Assembly (NCBI GenBank): GCA_002840755.1
Contig: PHBZ01000032.1
Location: 1-64,000, forward strand
Source of the DNA: Chloroflexi bacterium HGW-Chloroflexi-10
Lineage (GTDB): Bacteria > Chloroflexota > Anaerolineae > Anaerolineales > Anaerolineaceae
Length of the DNA stretch: 64,000 bases
Reading direction: 5' to 3'
The position numbers and the translations under genes are program-made. Every line of letters begins with the position of its first letter. Within the stretch, counting starts at the first letter, position 1. Below, piece after piece: positions 24,882-35,300 of the stretch. The notes under the pieces are model-generated. The model ran no database searches. It was not told where the DNA came from and saw nothing but the letters and a program-made list of their open reading frames with translations.

Positions 24882-26818
24882 TGGTTTTCAAGAATAACGA
24901 GCGCAGCCAGAGCGCTCCAGCCTTGCATAAAAGCGCCGGGCGGGTAAGCGGGGGAATGGAACTCCACCGGGGTAAGCCAACCCTGATCCAGGCTGTACTG
25001 CCACCAACGTGTAAGGGCATATTGCCAGGTTTGCGGTTGAAATCCGAATTGGCGCAGCAGCAGTGCCGCTAACGCCGAGAGATACGGCCATTCACTACCG
25101 TTGTGATAGCGATAAGGATTCGCAGATTTGGCAAACAAATCCTGTGAATTCTGGTAAGGAGGGTAACAGCACAACACCCCCCAATTACCGTATGGCTGAT
25201 GCGGATTATTGACACTCAGCAGGTTTTTTTCCACGGCGTCCAGCATTTGTTGGCTTTGCTGAGGGTCGGCCAGGCCAAACCGAATAGCGGTGAGCGTATC
25301 AATTGCCAGATGCTCTTCCTTAAAATTCGGGCGGGCATAATCGGCGAACCAACCCTTTTCTGCCAGCCAGAGATGCTGGTTGGCGGCAGCCTTTAAGTGG
25401 GAGGCGCGTGCCAGCCATTCAGCCGCATGCGGCGTATCCAGACGGGCCAGCGCCAGCCAGGCGCCGTAGATCAGTGCGGCGTCATAGGTGACCCACGGAT
25501 AACGTAAGACGTTGTCGGCCCAATCGTTGGGATTCTGGTTCTTTTCCGGCAGTCCGTCCTGATCCAGATCCTGGCTGAATAGATAATCCCCACAGGCTTG
25601 CAGGTGTCCCAGCAGGCTGCGGCCGTTAATTTCTTCGGTGAGTATCTTCTCATCGCCGCCGGATTGTAAGTAGTCGTTCACTAACAGGATGAGGTACGCG
25701 GGGCTGTCGAAATGATTGGGCATCCAGTTCAATGCACCGGTCTGCTGCGGATTACGCACGGCAGCCGGATCGATCACCCCGCTGGGGCAGGCGCCGTTGG
25801 GCTGCACGCCGCGCGTCAGGTTAAGAATGTGTGCTCGTACCCAGTGGGGGTGGCTTTTGAGTAACGGCTGCACCGTCCAATAGGAGTCGCGAAAGTAAAT
25901 TCTCGGCGGGTAAGCATACCCCGGCCCCGCCCAGAAGCCGCTGAATCCGGAGGGAAGCCGCTTGAACATGCTTTCGGCAGTCGTGAGACAGGTAGCTAAT
26001 TGACTGCGCTGCAGGGCATTTGCGCCACGCAGCTGGGCGTCGATTCCGGCAGCGTGTCGTTGTGCCCCTGAAAGAATTTCCTGCGGCAGCAAGGGGTATT
26101 CTTCACAGGTCAACAGGTTTTCGGCGTAAATGGTTCCCCGTGCCGGAATTAATAGGGTTTGTTCTAACAATCCGGAATCGTCCAGGGTTTGCGGCGACGG
26201 AATGCACAAAACCTGCGCGCCAACGCCGTCCCGGCAGGCTTTGAACTGTTTGCCGTCCACCTGGATGGGGGTCTGCATTACCTTGGGCGGTTTTTTTATT
26301 TTTTCTCCGAAGTAATTTTCAATTTTCCAGCGGCGTGCTCCCAGTAGCATTTTGCCGGGCCGCCCGGTTAAAGCGCGTTGAAAGAGGCCGGTCAGGCTTG
26401 CACGCTGGTAGGTTGGGCGCTGTAGATCAAACTGGAATCGGTGGCGAATGTTAACTGCTGCAGACTTTTCTGAAGTGTTGCGAAATTCCCAATGCCACAG
26501 GACCGCAGCGTTGGTTTCATCACAGGTGATGGTGAGGGTGACGGCAAGGTCATCGGATTGGGTGTTGAGTTGAAAGAGGCGCGCAAAGACAACAGCGTTT
26601 TGCCAGACAAAGGAGTGACCATTAACCTGAATGATGAGAGAGTGTTTACTGAGCACACGGATACCCTCAGCAAGGTTGAAGGCGCTCAGGCTGCCGCTGC
26701 CGTCCACACAGGCAAAAAGACGTTGGTTGCCAAAATCAAAGTGGGTGGCGGTCGTGGGCTGCCGGACGAGCAGACTGCCGTCTTTCTGAGGAGTGGCGGG
26801 AGGGGTGATTGTTTGCAT
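24878..26818 (-). CDS. Amylo-alpha-1,6-glucosidase-like glycosidase
   Basis: The better start is the ATG at 26818 (646 residues). A hydrophobic prefix in the longer frame is unconvincing. The N-terminal 280 residues are a beta-sandwich (WHWEFRNTSEKSAAVNIRHRF), and the C-terminal part is an (alpha/alpha)6 barrel with repeats such as RIYFRDSYWTVQPLL, NGACPSGVIDP, DQDGLPEKN, WVTYDAALIYGAWLALARL and NGSEWPYLSALAALLLRQFG. Asp and Glu residues in the DSYW and DYAxxN areas are candidate catalytic acids. This places it with glycogen-debranching/GH15-GH63-type enzymes acting on alpha-glucans. No export signal is seen, so it is cytoplasmic. Confidence 0.7.
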   Translation of the reverse strand: MQTITPPATPQKDGSLLVRQPTTATHFDFGNQRLFACVDGSGSLSAFNLAEGIRVLSKHSLIIQVNGHSFVWQNAVVFARLFQLNTQSDDLAVTLTITCDETNAAVLWHWEFRNTSEKSAAVNIRHRFQFDLQRPTYQRASLTGLFQRALTGRPGKMLLGARRWKIENYFGEKIKKPPKVMQTPIQVDGKQFKACRDGVGAQVLCIPSPQTLDDSGLLEQTLLIPARGTIYAENLLTCEEYPLLPQEILSGAQRHAAGIDAQLRGANALQRSQLATCLTTAESMFKRLPSGFSGFWAGPGYAYPPRIYFRDSYWTVQPLLKSHPHWVRAHILNLTRGVQPNGACPSGVIDPAAVRNPQQTGALNWMPNHFDSPAYLILLVNDYLQSGGDEKILTEEINGRSLLGHLQACGDYLFSQDLDQDGLPEKNQNPNDWADNVLRYPWVTYDAALIYGAWLALARLDTPHAAEWLARASHLKAAANQHLWLAEKGWFADYARPNFKEEHLAIDTLTAIRFGLADPQQSQQMLDAVEKNLLSVNNPHQPYGNWGVLCCYPPYQNSQDLFAKSANPYRYHNGSEWPYLSALAALLLRQFGFQPQTWQYALTRWWQYSLDQGWLTPVEFHSPAYPPGAFMQGWSALAALVILENH

Positions 26819-27116
26819 GGGATAATTGTAACAAAGAATCATTTTTTTTCTTTTCAAATAGTTGTTTATGCTATAATTTTTATAATTTCATGTAGTTTCC
26901 GTTGAACATCTTTTTTATATTACCTCTATCCGCAGCGATTCTTTTATTCCAATACTCATTTCAATAAAAACAACATTCAGATGTACACGAACACCTTCGT
27001 GGGTGGTTATGTAGCGCAAATCAAGTGTATAAAGCCAACATTCTTTTAGGTAGTTTCGGTCTTTAATTTTTTTATCCAATCCATTTACAAACCTTATCTG
27101 ACCATTGGATATAAAT
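26819..27116. other. Divergent intergenic region
   Basis: This stretch separates the glycosidase gene from the first glycosyltransferase gene. It holds a small CACGA/TCGTG hairpin near 26989 and AT-rich stretches, with no gene or strong promoter that I can support. Confidence 0.4.
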
Positions 27117-29012
27117 ATGGATATACCTGTTTTTGGAAAGAAAATTTCTAATTTATATATTGTTTTTCTGCTGTTTCTGCTTATATTGGCCTATGCCAAT
27201 TTTAAATATGACAGACTGGGTGATTCCATTCCTTTTCAGCTCATTGCAATTTCTATTATTTTTTACTGGCTTATTTTAAATAATAATTCACATTTCTTTT
27301 CCTTTAATAAATTTCAGCTTGATAGAACAATTCATCCTCTATGGGCGGTGGTTGTCATAGCCATTTTTATCCGTGTCGTTGCATTAACGATCTTCCCTTT
27401 AGATATTCAACCCGGTTTTGAAGAAATCCAAACGGGAGAAGTAGCAAAAAGCATAATGTTACTCAGAGAGATACCCATCGAATTTCGCTTTACCAATATC
27501 ATAGGTGCCTTTGGTTTTCTCTTCGGTGGAAAAATGGATTTAACCCTTTTAAGATTACCGTTTCGCATTGTGGGATTATTCGTCCTTTTCCTGTTGGGTG
27601 CATATTTCAAAAACAACAAAACCAATTGGCGTGTTGTGTTGGTTATCCTCTTCTTTGCAGCGACAAACAAATTTTTTGTGTTATCCGGTGCAATTGCAGA
27701 TGAATTATTTGCAGCGATCCCATTTCTGATCATTTTTTTGTTCAGTTTAAGTAAACTGGACACCCGGAATACGGACCCTGTATTGTGGGCTGGTCTTGCG
27801 GGTTTTTTTGCAGGTATTCTTTTTTTTGAATATATCAGTTATCGTATTCCTGTTTTTGTAATGTCCATCTGGTTAGTGTTTTTTTATAACCGTTCTCTAA
27901 AGATCGGGGAGAGATTACATATTCTCTTCTCTTTTTTTCTCTGTTTGTTGCTGGTTTCTATACCCACCATTTTGCAAACATTGAAGTATCCGGAAAGTTC
28001 CATATTTTTTGATGGTTTACGGCGTCATTTTGGCGAGAGGTCTACCTTTATCTCCCAGAATTTTTTCTCTAACCTGAAGGATAATTTTTTTGCCATTTTT
28101 GGTTATCCATCGAATATCAGTGCCATGTTTACACCTCACCAAATACCCATGATAACACCCATTTTTGGCTGGTTGTTTTTAATAAGTATGGCTTACTGTT
28201 TGATCTTTGAAAAAAAAGGTTTTAGAAAATTCCTTGCATTAAGTGTTTTAGTGACAATCGTTGTCATCAGTATCTTTTCAAACAATAATAATATTGGCAG
28301 GGCATCACCGATTTTATGGATCTTGTTAATGATTTCCGGTTGTTTTTTAGACCGGGTGGTTTTATTCATAAATCCTTTTTTGGTCCAAATTATTGGTAAA
28401 CCTAAGGTTGCAGGTACACAAGAAAGTGGACTGCAGGCAGAAAGCGCAGCCAAAAATAAATTTCTTAACCTTTTGGATTATGGTAAAAAACGGGTAAATT
28501 TGATAAAAACGAAAGATGGGGCATTTATTCTTAATCAATCAATTATAGAAATTGCTTTGAAGGCTTGTTATGTGTTTATTTTATTTGCCATCACTACTAC
28601 AAATTTTATTGAGTTGACGCGTATGGTATATGCGCCAGAGGTGCTCCGTGAATACGCCAATAATGAATATGCTCTTTGCTCTTTTCTTGGCAGATCACGG
28701 TATTCTGGTCAAATGGTATATTATTTTTCAACCAGTGAGTATATAAATTGCCCGGGTTCACTCGCTTCCAGTTGGTATTTTTCAGATGAACAATTTGAAA
28801 TTATCGGTAACCCAATATCCATGCTCGAAAAGGTCGATTTTAAAAAAGGCAGTCTGATTCTGGTGGGTGATCCAAATAAATTACTGGAGCAAGAAGATTT
28901 AGAAAAGCTGCTTCGTATAGGAAATCAGGAAGATGCGCTTAAAACTTTAATGACAACAAAGGATATTACCGGTAAACTGATAGCAGCTTCTATTTGTTAT
29001 CAGTGTGAGTAA
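27117..29012 (+). CDS. Multi-pass membrane glycosyltransferase-like protein
   Basis: The ATG at 27117 fits better than the upstream TTG. About 630 residues with 11-13 hydrophobic helices. An acidic loop after the second helix (LDIQPGFEEIQTGEVAKSI) corresponds to the acidic-pair motif of GT39/ArnT-type transferases, which move a sugar from a polyprenyl-phosphate carrier onto a lipid or protein at the outer face of the membrane. The substrate cannot be told. The C-terminal 200 residues are a mostly soluble domain. First of a group with the next two genes. Confidence 0.65.
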   Translation: MDIPVFGKKISNLYIVFLLFLLILAYANFKYDRLGDSIPFQLIAISIIFYWLILNNNSHFFSFNKFQLDRTIHPLWAVVVIAIFIRVVALTIFPLDIQPGFEEIQTGEVAKSIMLLREIPIEFRFTNIIGAFGFLFGGKMDLTLLRLPFRIVGLFVLFLLGAYFKNNKTNWRVVLVILFFAATNKFFVLSGAIADELFAAIPFLIIFLFSLSKLDTRNTDPVLWAGLAGFFAGILFFEYISYRIPVFVMSIWLVFFYNRSLKIGERLHILFSFFLCLLLVSIPTILQTLKYPESSIFFDGLRRHFGERSTFISQNFFSNLKDNFFAIFGYPSNISAMFTPHQIPMITPIFGWLFLISMAYCLIFEKKGFRKFLALSVLVTIVVISIFSNNNNIGRASPILWILLMISGCFLDRVVLFINPFLVQIIGKPKVAGTQESGLQAESAAKNKFLNLLDYGKKRVNLIKTKDGAFILNQSIIEIALKACYVFILFAITTTNFIELTRMVYAPEVLREYANNEYALCSFLGRSRYSGQMVYYFSTSEYINCPGSLASSWYFSDEQFEIIGNPISMLEKVDFKKGSLILVGDPNKLLEQEDLEKLLRIGNQEDALKTLMTTKDITGKLIAASICYQCE

Positions 29013-29084
29013 TCCGAATTACTCACCATACAAAAATCTAAGTGTGTTTTTTAAAAGCGCTTATAAAGGCATCCTAAAGATCTT

Positions 29085-32000
29085 ATGAATCAAAATTCGC
29101 AAACATTGCTGGCATTAAATACATTGAGTGAAGAGCAACTTGTTGAATTTTTTAATCTTTCGCCTCGTTTGGCAAAAAGAATCATTGCAATGCGCCCTTA
29201 CAGTTCATTCGAACAGATCGATCAAATTTGGGGATTGGATCTTGTGACCAAACAAAAAATTTTGGAATATCCTCAATTGTCAAAACCGAAATTGTATATA
29301 CCAGGATTGCCAAAGACAAAAAGATTGGTCTCTTTTGTAACTGAGAAAACAAAAAAAATACCTGGTTTGGCAAATATAAAAACAACTCGGTCAGAGAAAT
29401 CCGTTCAAAAAGATATATCTTTTAAATCGAAATCAATAGTATTGAAAATTATTGCAATTGTCATCGGTATCATTGCTCAGGTAATTATTGATAAATACTT
29501 ATTTCTATCGATTGCTTTTTTGTTAGCAGCTTTGGTTTTATTTTTCTTTTCAATCAGGAAAGAATCTGCTTTACGAATTCCCGAAATTGTCTTTAATCCT
29601 CAAGCACCTGAAAAAATATCCCGGTGGTGTTATATCCTGGGCGGAGTTTCTATTGCTCTTACTATTTTTTCTTTCTATTTGTTTTCTACCAAAATTCCAA
29701 ATTTAGTTGCCTGGATATTTCATGGAATCAGTATCTTTTTGGCGATTTTGTCAATAACATTATTTGCCTGGGAGACAAAGAAGAAACCAGTTAGGGATAC
29801 CTGGCATTGGTTGGAAATCGTTGCATTAATAGTTGTATTTTTAATTGCTATTTCCATCCGCATCTACAAAATTTCCCAATTACCATACGGATTCTGGTTT
29901 GATGAAGCTGATAATGGGCTGAATGCTCTTGAGTTGTTTAACGGTACAACAAATTTTCCGGTTTTTGCATCATCGACGCACTTGCCAACTCATTTATTAT
30001 ATTTGATAGCACTATCTATAAAAATATTTGGACAGAGCATATTCTCTGTCCGGATTGTAAGTGTGCTGTTTGGTGTTGGAACAGTGGCTGCTGCTTTCCT
30101 TGTCGGTCGCGAATTATTCGATCGACGAATGGGGATTATCCTTGCTTTTTTTCTGTCTATTTCCAGATGGGATCTTGTTTGGAGCCGCATAGGTATGCAT
30201 GGTGTTACCGTCCCATTTTTTGAACTTTTTACGATTGGTTTATTACTGCGTGCATTTCGTTTACAGAGATATAGGGATTATTTTTTTACAGGTCTTTCCT
30301 TAGGTCTTGGATTTTGTTTTTACGTTCCCTTTCGGTTATTTCCTGCCGTAATCCTTGTTTTGTTGATTGGAGCATGGTTGACCAATCCGAATTTTCTCAG
30401 AAATACTTATCGCCATTTATTAGTTTTTATACTTGGAGCGATTGTAATCTCAGTACCAATATCACAATTTGCTGTTTTTCATTCCGAAGATTTCTGGGGG
30501 CGCACCAATCAAGTATCTATCTTTAATGATCGCACAATTCGTGAAGGTTTACAAACAGCGCTTAAAACAACTGGTGAACACCTTGCCATGTTTACGTACA
30601 AAGGTGACAAAAATGGGCGTCATAATATTCCTTCAGAACCCATGCTGGATCCAATTACCGGAGCGTTATTTGTCCTTGGAATTGGAATCTGTCTTTACAG
30701 GATTAAACGACCTGTCTCCATTCTAATGCTCTCCTGGCTTTTAGTGATGCTAATACCAGGTATCTTTTCACTTGATTTCGAATCCCCCCAATCGTTACGC
30801 GCTATAGGAAGTCTGCCCGCAGTCTATTTACTGGCTATTTTGCCATTTTATGAGTTGGTTAAATATAATCATTCGCTGCCCTCAAAAATGTTAAAAATAG
30901 CTGTTAATATTTTTGTATTCACAACTTTGGTTGTTGTTGGTTTTTTGAATGTAAATTTGTATTTTAATAATCAAATGCGGTCAACCGCTTCCTGGTTAGG
31001 ATATTCTACAAAGGAAACCATCATTGCAAAAAAAATAAACGAATTAGGGAATAAAAAGAACTATTATATTAGTATATTTTACAACAATTCACCAACTATT
31101 CGGTTTTTAGCCCCTGATGTAAATCAAACGATTGGGTTGGAAACTTATGACGTTTTCCCTTTATTTCAAGAGAATGATCGGGATCTTGTTTTTTTTATTG
31201 ATCCGGATCAAAAAATGTTTTTTGAGTTAGCAGAAAAATATTTTCCAAACGGGAAATATGAAGAAATTTACGAACCTAACGGACACATCATTCTTTATGG
31301 AATTTATTTAACGGCTGATGATCTAAAATCTAATCAGGGACTGATGGCTACCTATTACCCGGAAGGGAAATCCGGAAGTGCTGCATCATTTTCCCAAAAA
31401 GAAACCGAGTTTGCGTTTGATTGGCAAAACCATATACCGCTGAGTCCCCCTTATCTAGTGAAGTGGGAGGGCGTTTTATTTGCTCACCTTTTTGGCGAAT
31501 ATCGCTTTTTTTCCAATGATCCAGGGCATACACAATTAGTCATTGATGGGCAAACTGTTCAATGGAGTTCTTTAACTGAATCCAACACGGGTATTACCTT
31601 GGCCAAAGGGAACCATGCCATTAGTATACAGGCAGAAGTCGGAAATGGATCGTTTGCATTAGATTGGCAGCCCCCTAATGAAGATTTAAAACCATTGACT
31701 TCTGCTTCTTTGTTTGTCGCTCCGGTTACCATGAACGGCCTTTTAGGAGAATATTATGCCGGTCTGGATTGGTCGGAACCGGTACAGTATGCCCAAATTG
31801 ATCCTTCTATCAGTTTTTATTACCATAATCAGCCATTGCCGAGACCCTACACGGTTGAATGGAAGGGAAGAATAAAAATCGAAGAACCAGGCTTGTATCG
31901 GTTTGCTTTAACCTCGATTGATGGATCAACTCTGTATATCGGTGAAAAGGAATTAATTAATAACACTTCCCCCGGAAAAAAACAACAAGAGGAAATGTTT

Positions 32001-32132
32001 TTAGACATTGGCTATTACCCTATCCGTGTTTTATATACAGATCAAACTGGATATACCCAAATTTCGCTTTTCTGGACACCGCCTGGAAAAGAAGAATCGA
32101 TTATTCCACCTGAGGTTTTATTTTATCCATAA
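29085..32132 (+). CDS. HhH-glycosyltransferase-PA14x2 fusion
   Basis: A 1015-residue protein of unusual build. Residues 8-62 form a helix-hairpin-helix of the ComEA type (LNTLSEEQLVEFFNLSP, RLAKRIIAMRPYSSFEQI). A linker and several membrane helices follow. The GT39/ArnT-type transferase core has its acidic motif FWFDEADNGLNALEL at about residue 270. After residue 750 come two PA14 domains (LMATYYPEG near 752 and MNGLLGEYY near 882), presumably outside the cell and carbohydrate-binding. The HhH would lie in the cytoplasm, where it would normally bind DNA or protein. The 5' end is a duplicate of the next gene's. It lies 72 bp after the previous gene. Confidence 0.75.
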   Translation: MNQNSQTLLALNTLSEEQLVEFFNLSPRLAKRIIAMRPYSSFEQIDQIWGLDLVTKQKILEYPQLSKPKLYIPGLPKTKRLVSFVTEKTKKIPGLANIKTTRSEKSVQKDISFKSKSIVLKIIAIVIGIIAQVIIDKYLFLSIAFLLAALVLFFFSIRKESALRIPEIVFNPQAPEKISRWCYILGGVSIALTIFSFYLFSTKIPNLVAWIFHGISIFLAILSITLFAWETKKKPVRDTWHWLEIVALIVVFLIAISIRIYKISQLPYGFWFDEADNGLNALELFNGTTNFPVFASSTHLPTHLLYLIALSIKIFGQSIFSVRIVSVLFGVGTVAAAFLVGRELFDRRMGIILAFFLSISRWDLVWSRIGMHGVTVPFFELFTIGLLLRAFRLQRYRDYFFTGLSLGLGFCFYVPFRLFPAVILVLLIGAWLTNPNFLRNTYRHLLVFILGAIVISVPISQFAVFHSEDFWGRTNQVSIFNDRTIREGLQTALKTTGEHLAMFTYKGDKNGRHNIPSEPMLDPITGALFVLGIGICLYRIKRPVSILMLSWLLVMLIPGIFSLDFESPQSLRAIGSLPAVYLLAILPFYELVKYNHSLPSKMLKIAVNIFVFTTLVVVGFLNVNLYFNNQMRSTASWLGYSTKETIIAKKINELGNKKNYYISIFYNNSPTIRFLAPDVNQTIGLETYDVFPLFQENDRDLVFFIDPDQKMFFELAEKYFPNGKYEEIYEPNGHIILYGIYLTADDLKSNQGLMATYYPEGKSGSAASFSQKETEFAFDWQNHIPLSPPYLVKWEGVLFAHLFGEYRFFSNDPGHTQLVIDGQTVQWSSLTESNTGITLAKGNHAISIQAEVGNGSFALDWQPPNEDLKPLTSASLFVAPVTMNGLLGEYYAGLDWSEPVQYAQIDPSISFYYHNQPLPRPYTVEWKGRIKIEEPGLYRFALTSIDGSTLYIGEKELINNTSPGKKQQEEMFLDIGYYPIRVLYTDQTGYTQISLFWTPPGKEESIIPPEVLFYP

Positions 32133-32377
32133 CCCGGGTATGGCAAATTTTTTATTTTAATAATTCAGGGTGCATAAAGAATATTAATCATCTAATTCTA
32201 CGATAATGCAACAATTTTCTATACACAGAATGGCTGATTGCTATAAGATTAGCTCACACTCCCTAAAATTTTTTGATGCTATAATATATTTTACTTATTA
32301 TCCCTTATCTATTTTCCCTATAAAAATCCAAATGTGTTTATTGAAGGCATTTCCTGAATAGTTCTTAGAGGGAGTTT

Positions 32378-35300
32378 ATGAATCGAAATCCCAAAACACT
32401 GTATGCCATAAATACGTTGAACGAAAAAGAACTTATTGAAGCTTTTAATCTTTCGCCTCGATTAGCAAAAAGAATAATGGCTCTGCGCCCTTACACATCG
32501 CCTGAACAATTGGATCAGGTTTGGGGAATAGATTTCGCGACTAAACAAAAAATCCTGGATTATTATGAACTGTCAAAACCGGGAGAACCAAAGCCAGATC
32601 TTCCGGAAACGGAAGTGACAGAACCGGAACCGCATGTTGAATTAATTAAAAACCAGGAAGAAAGCATAACACCGCCAGATTCAAAAGAAAGTGATCCGCA
32701 GCCAATTGAGCAACAACAAGGGGTGCTTCCTAAGCCGAAACCTGCGATATCCTGGAAAACAATTGCGCTTTTGATTGTCATTTTGATTGTTGCAGCCGTA
32801 TTCCGGTTTTCAGGGCTCAATTGGGATGGTGGATTTCACCAACACCCGGATGAACGTTATATGACAATGGTAGCGGAACAAATCCGGGGAGTAGATGGAA
32901 TACGGGCCTATTTTGACACACAAAATAGCACGCTGAACCCTTTGAATTTCGGTTCTTATACCTATGGCATGCTGCCTTTGTTTCTCACTCGGATGGTTGC
33001 CGAATGGGTCAATATGGCCAGTTATGATTCTATTACGCTGGTGGGAAGATTTTTATCAGGTTTGTTTGATTTAACATCAATTTTGGCACTTTATCTGTTG
33101 GCAGCCCGTTTATACAATAAGAAAGTCGCTTTACTGGCATCCGCATTAGCAGCTGCGGCGGTTTTACCCATCCAACTCTCTCATTTTTTTACGGTTGACT
33201 CTTTTTCCACGTTGTTTGTGATTTTAAGTGTGCACTTTCTGCTTTGGGCACTTCCTTTGGACCGGTCAGCAGAAAATGTAACAAAGACTAATCTGCTGTA
33301 TTTTGGTTTATTTGGTTTTACGAGTGGTTTAGCAGGAGCGTGCAAGGTAAATACTTTGCCAGTCCTGGGAATGATTTTTATTGCAGCTATTTTATATTTA
33401 GCAATTAAAAGGAAACAACCGCGGTTTTGGTTTTCTTTTAAATTAATTTTATTGGGATTGTTTTTTGCGGTATTGTTTGCGTTTTTGGCATTTCGTATTT
33501 TCCAACCTTATGCTTTTGCGGGTCCATCCTTTTTTGACCTCAAAATTAATGAGCGATGGTATGATGTCCTTAAAGAGGTGACTAATCAGGTAGCGGGAAA
33601 TTCTGAATGGCCCCCAAATCATCATTGGACAAACCGCCCCGTGCAATATGCCTGGGTAAATATGGTGCTTTGGGGTATGGGGCTCCCGCTTGGATTAATG
33701 GCATGGTTGGGTTGGGGATGGGCCGGCTACCGTATTTGGAAGGGTGAATGGGGTAAGCACCTTTTTCCATTTATTTTTATTTTGGGCTATTTCTTATGGC
33801 AGAATATGCAATTCTGGCGCTATATGCGCTATTTTTTGCCAATATATCCGTTTTTAATTATGTTTGCGGCCTGGGCATTAATCGAAATTATAACCAGAAT
33901 ACAACCCCGGTTAAGCAGAATTCGAGCAATTGGTAAAGATATTCAGCTGCAAAAAAAAGAAATTAGGCTGAATTGGCAGGGCTTATTGGGCTTATTGGTA
34001 CTGTTGGTAGTGCTCTTAGGAACCTATAGCTATGCATTCGCTTTTACCCGGATTTATACTCGACCGCATTCCCGGGTGGATGCTTCGCGATGGATATTAC
34101 AAAATATTCCTGGTCCAATGAATGCAGTTGTAGAATCGGATGGGGAATCCCTAATGTACCCTATCCCGGTATATAACAACAATGTGCTTAAAAATGACCA
34201 GCGGGAAATAGTCGATTTAAAAATAAAAGCCAGTGGTACATTATCTGGTATTACCGCTCCGCAAATTAAACGCCCTGGCGGGATTTTTAATTTTCAATTA
34301 ACGCGCGATGAATTGGGTGAGGATCGGATTGCAGACGGTTGGATCGCGCTCCCAGATCAGGATGTTACAGAACCGTTTGAAATTAATTTCACTCAGGTTA
34401 AGTTAGAGCCAGGTCAGACGTATTTTTTGCAATACCAGGTGGATAGCAGCAACACCATCGAATTTTCAAAATTCAAATTAGGCGTTGAATCGGATGAAAA
34501 CCCATTAATGTACCTTGACGTTAATTTTAGTCAGCAAGAATCCGATTTGACTACTGGAAAAACCATGTTTCAGGTGGATCAAACATCTCAGATTGACTAC
34601 CTTGAAATCGTGGATTTAGTCCAGAAATTTGAGCCATCCAGTGCTGTATTAAAAGTAAGCATTCTTATAGACCGCGATGAGCAAAACCCATTGGCTCAAG
34701 CGGAACAGAGGATAGATTTTTTAAGCCCGGATGCGCGCTATTCCGCTGATTTAAGTTTCCCGCAAGTTGCCTTAAATACAAACCAAAATTACCAGGTTAT
34801 GTATGAACTGATTGAGGGCAGCGCAATTTTATTGTATGCAGAAAATTACACGCTTGAAACATCCTGGGATGATGCTTTGCCATTGAGTGTTGATAATATC
34901 AACGCTCTGGGTGATATTTATGATCCCTTGAATATGGAATTGTATGAACCGGACACCCCGGAAAAACGTGAAAAGATGCTTGACATCCTGGATTCCAGCG
35001 AATATATCGTCATCCCGAGCAACAGAGCCTACGATTCAATGCCGCGCTTGGAAATGCGCTACCCTCTTACGCTAAAATATTACCAGTTATTATTTGATTG
35101 TGATTGCAGCGGTAATGCAATGGAGAAGCGGGCTTATAGCCTGGAACCGCCATTTAAAAGCCCTTTGGGGTTTGACCTTGTGGCTGTTTTTACCAGTAAT
35201 CCAAATATTGGCTTGATCCAAATTAATGATCAGAATGCAGATGAATCGTTTACGGTCTACGATCATCCGAAAGTATTTGTGTTTAAAAAGTCGGCAGATT

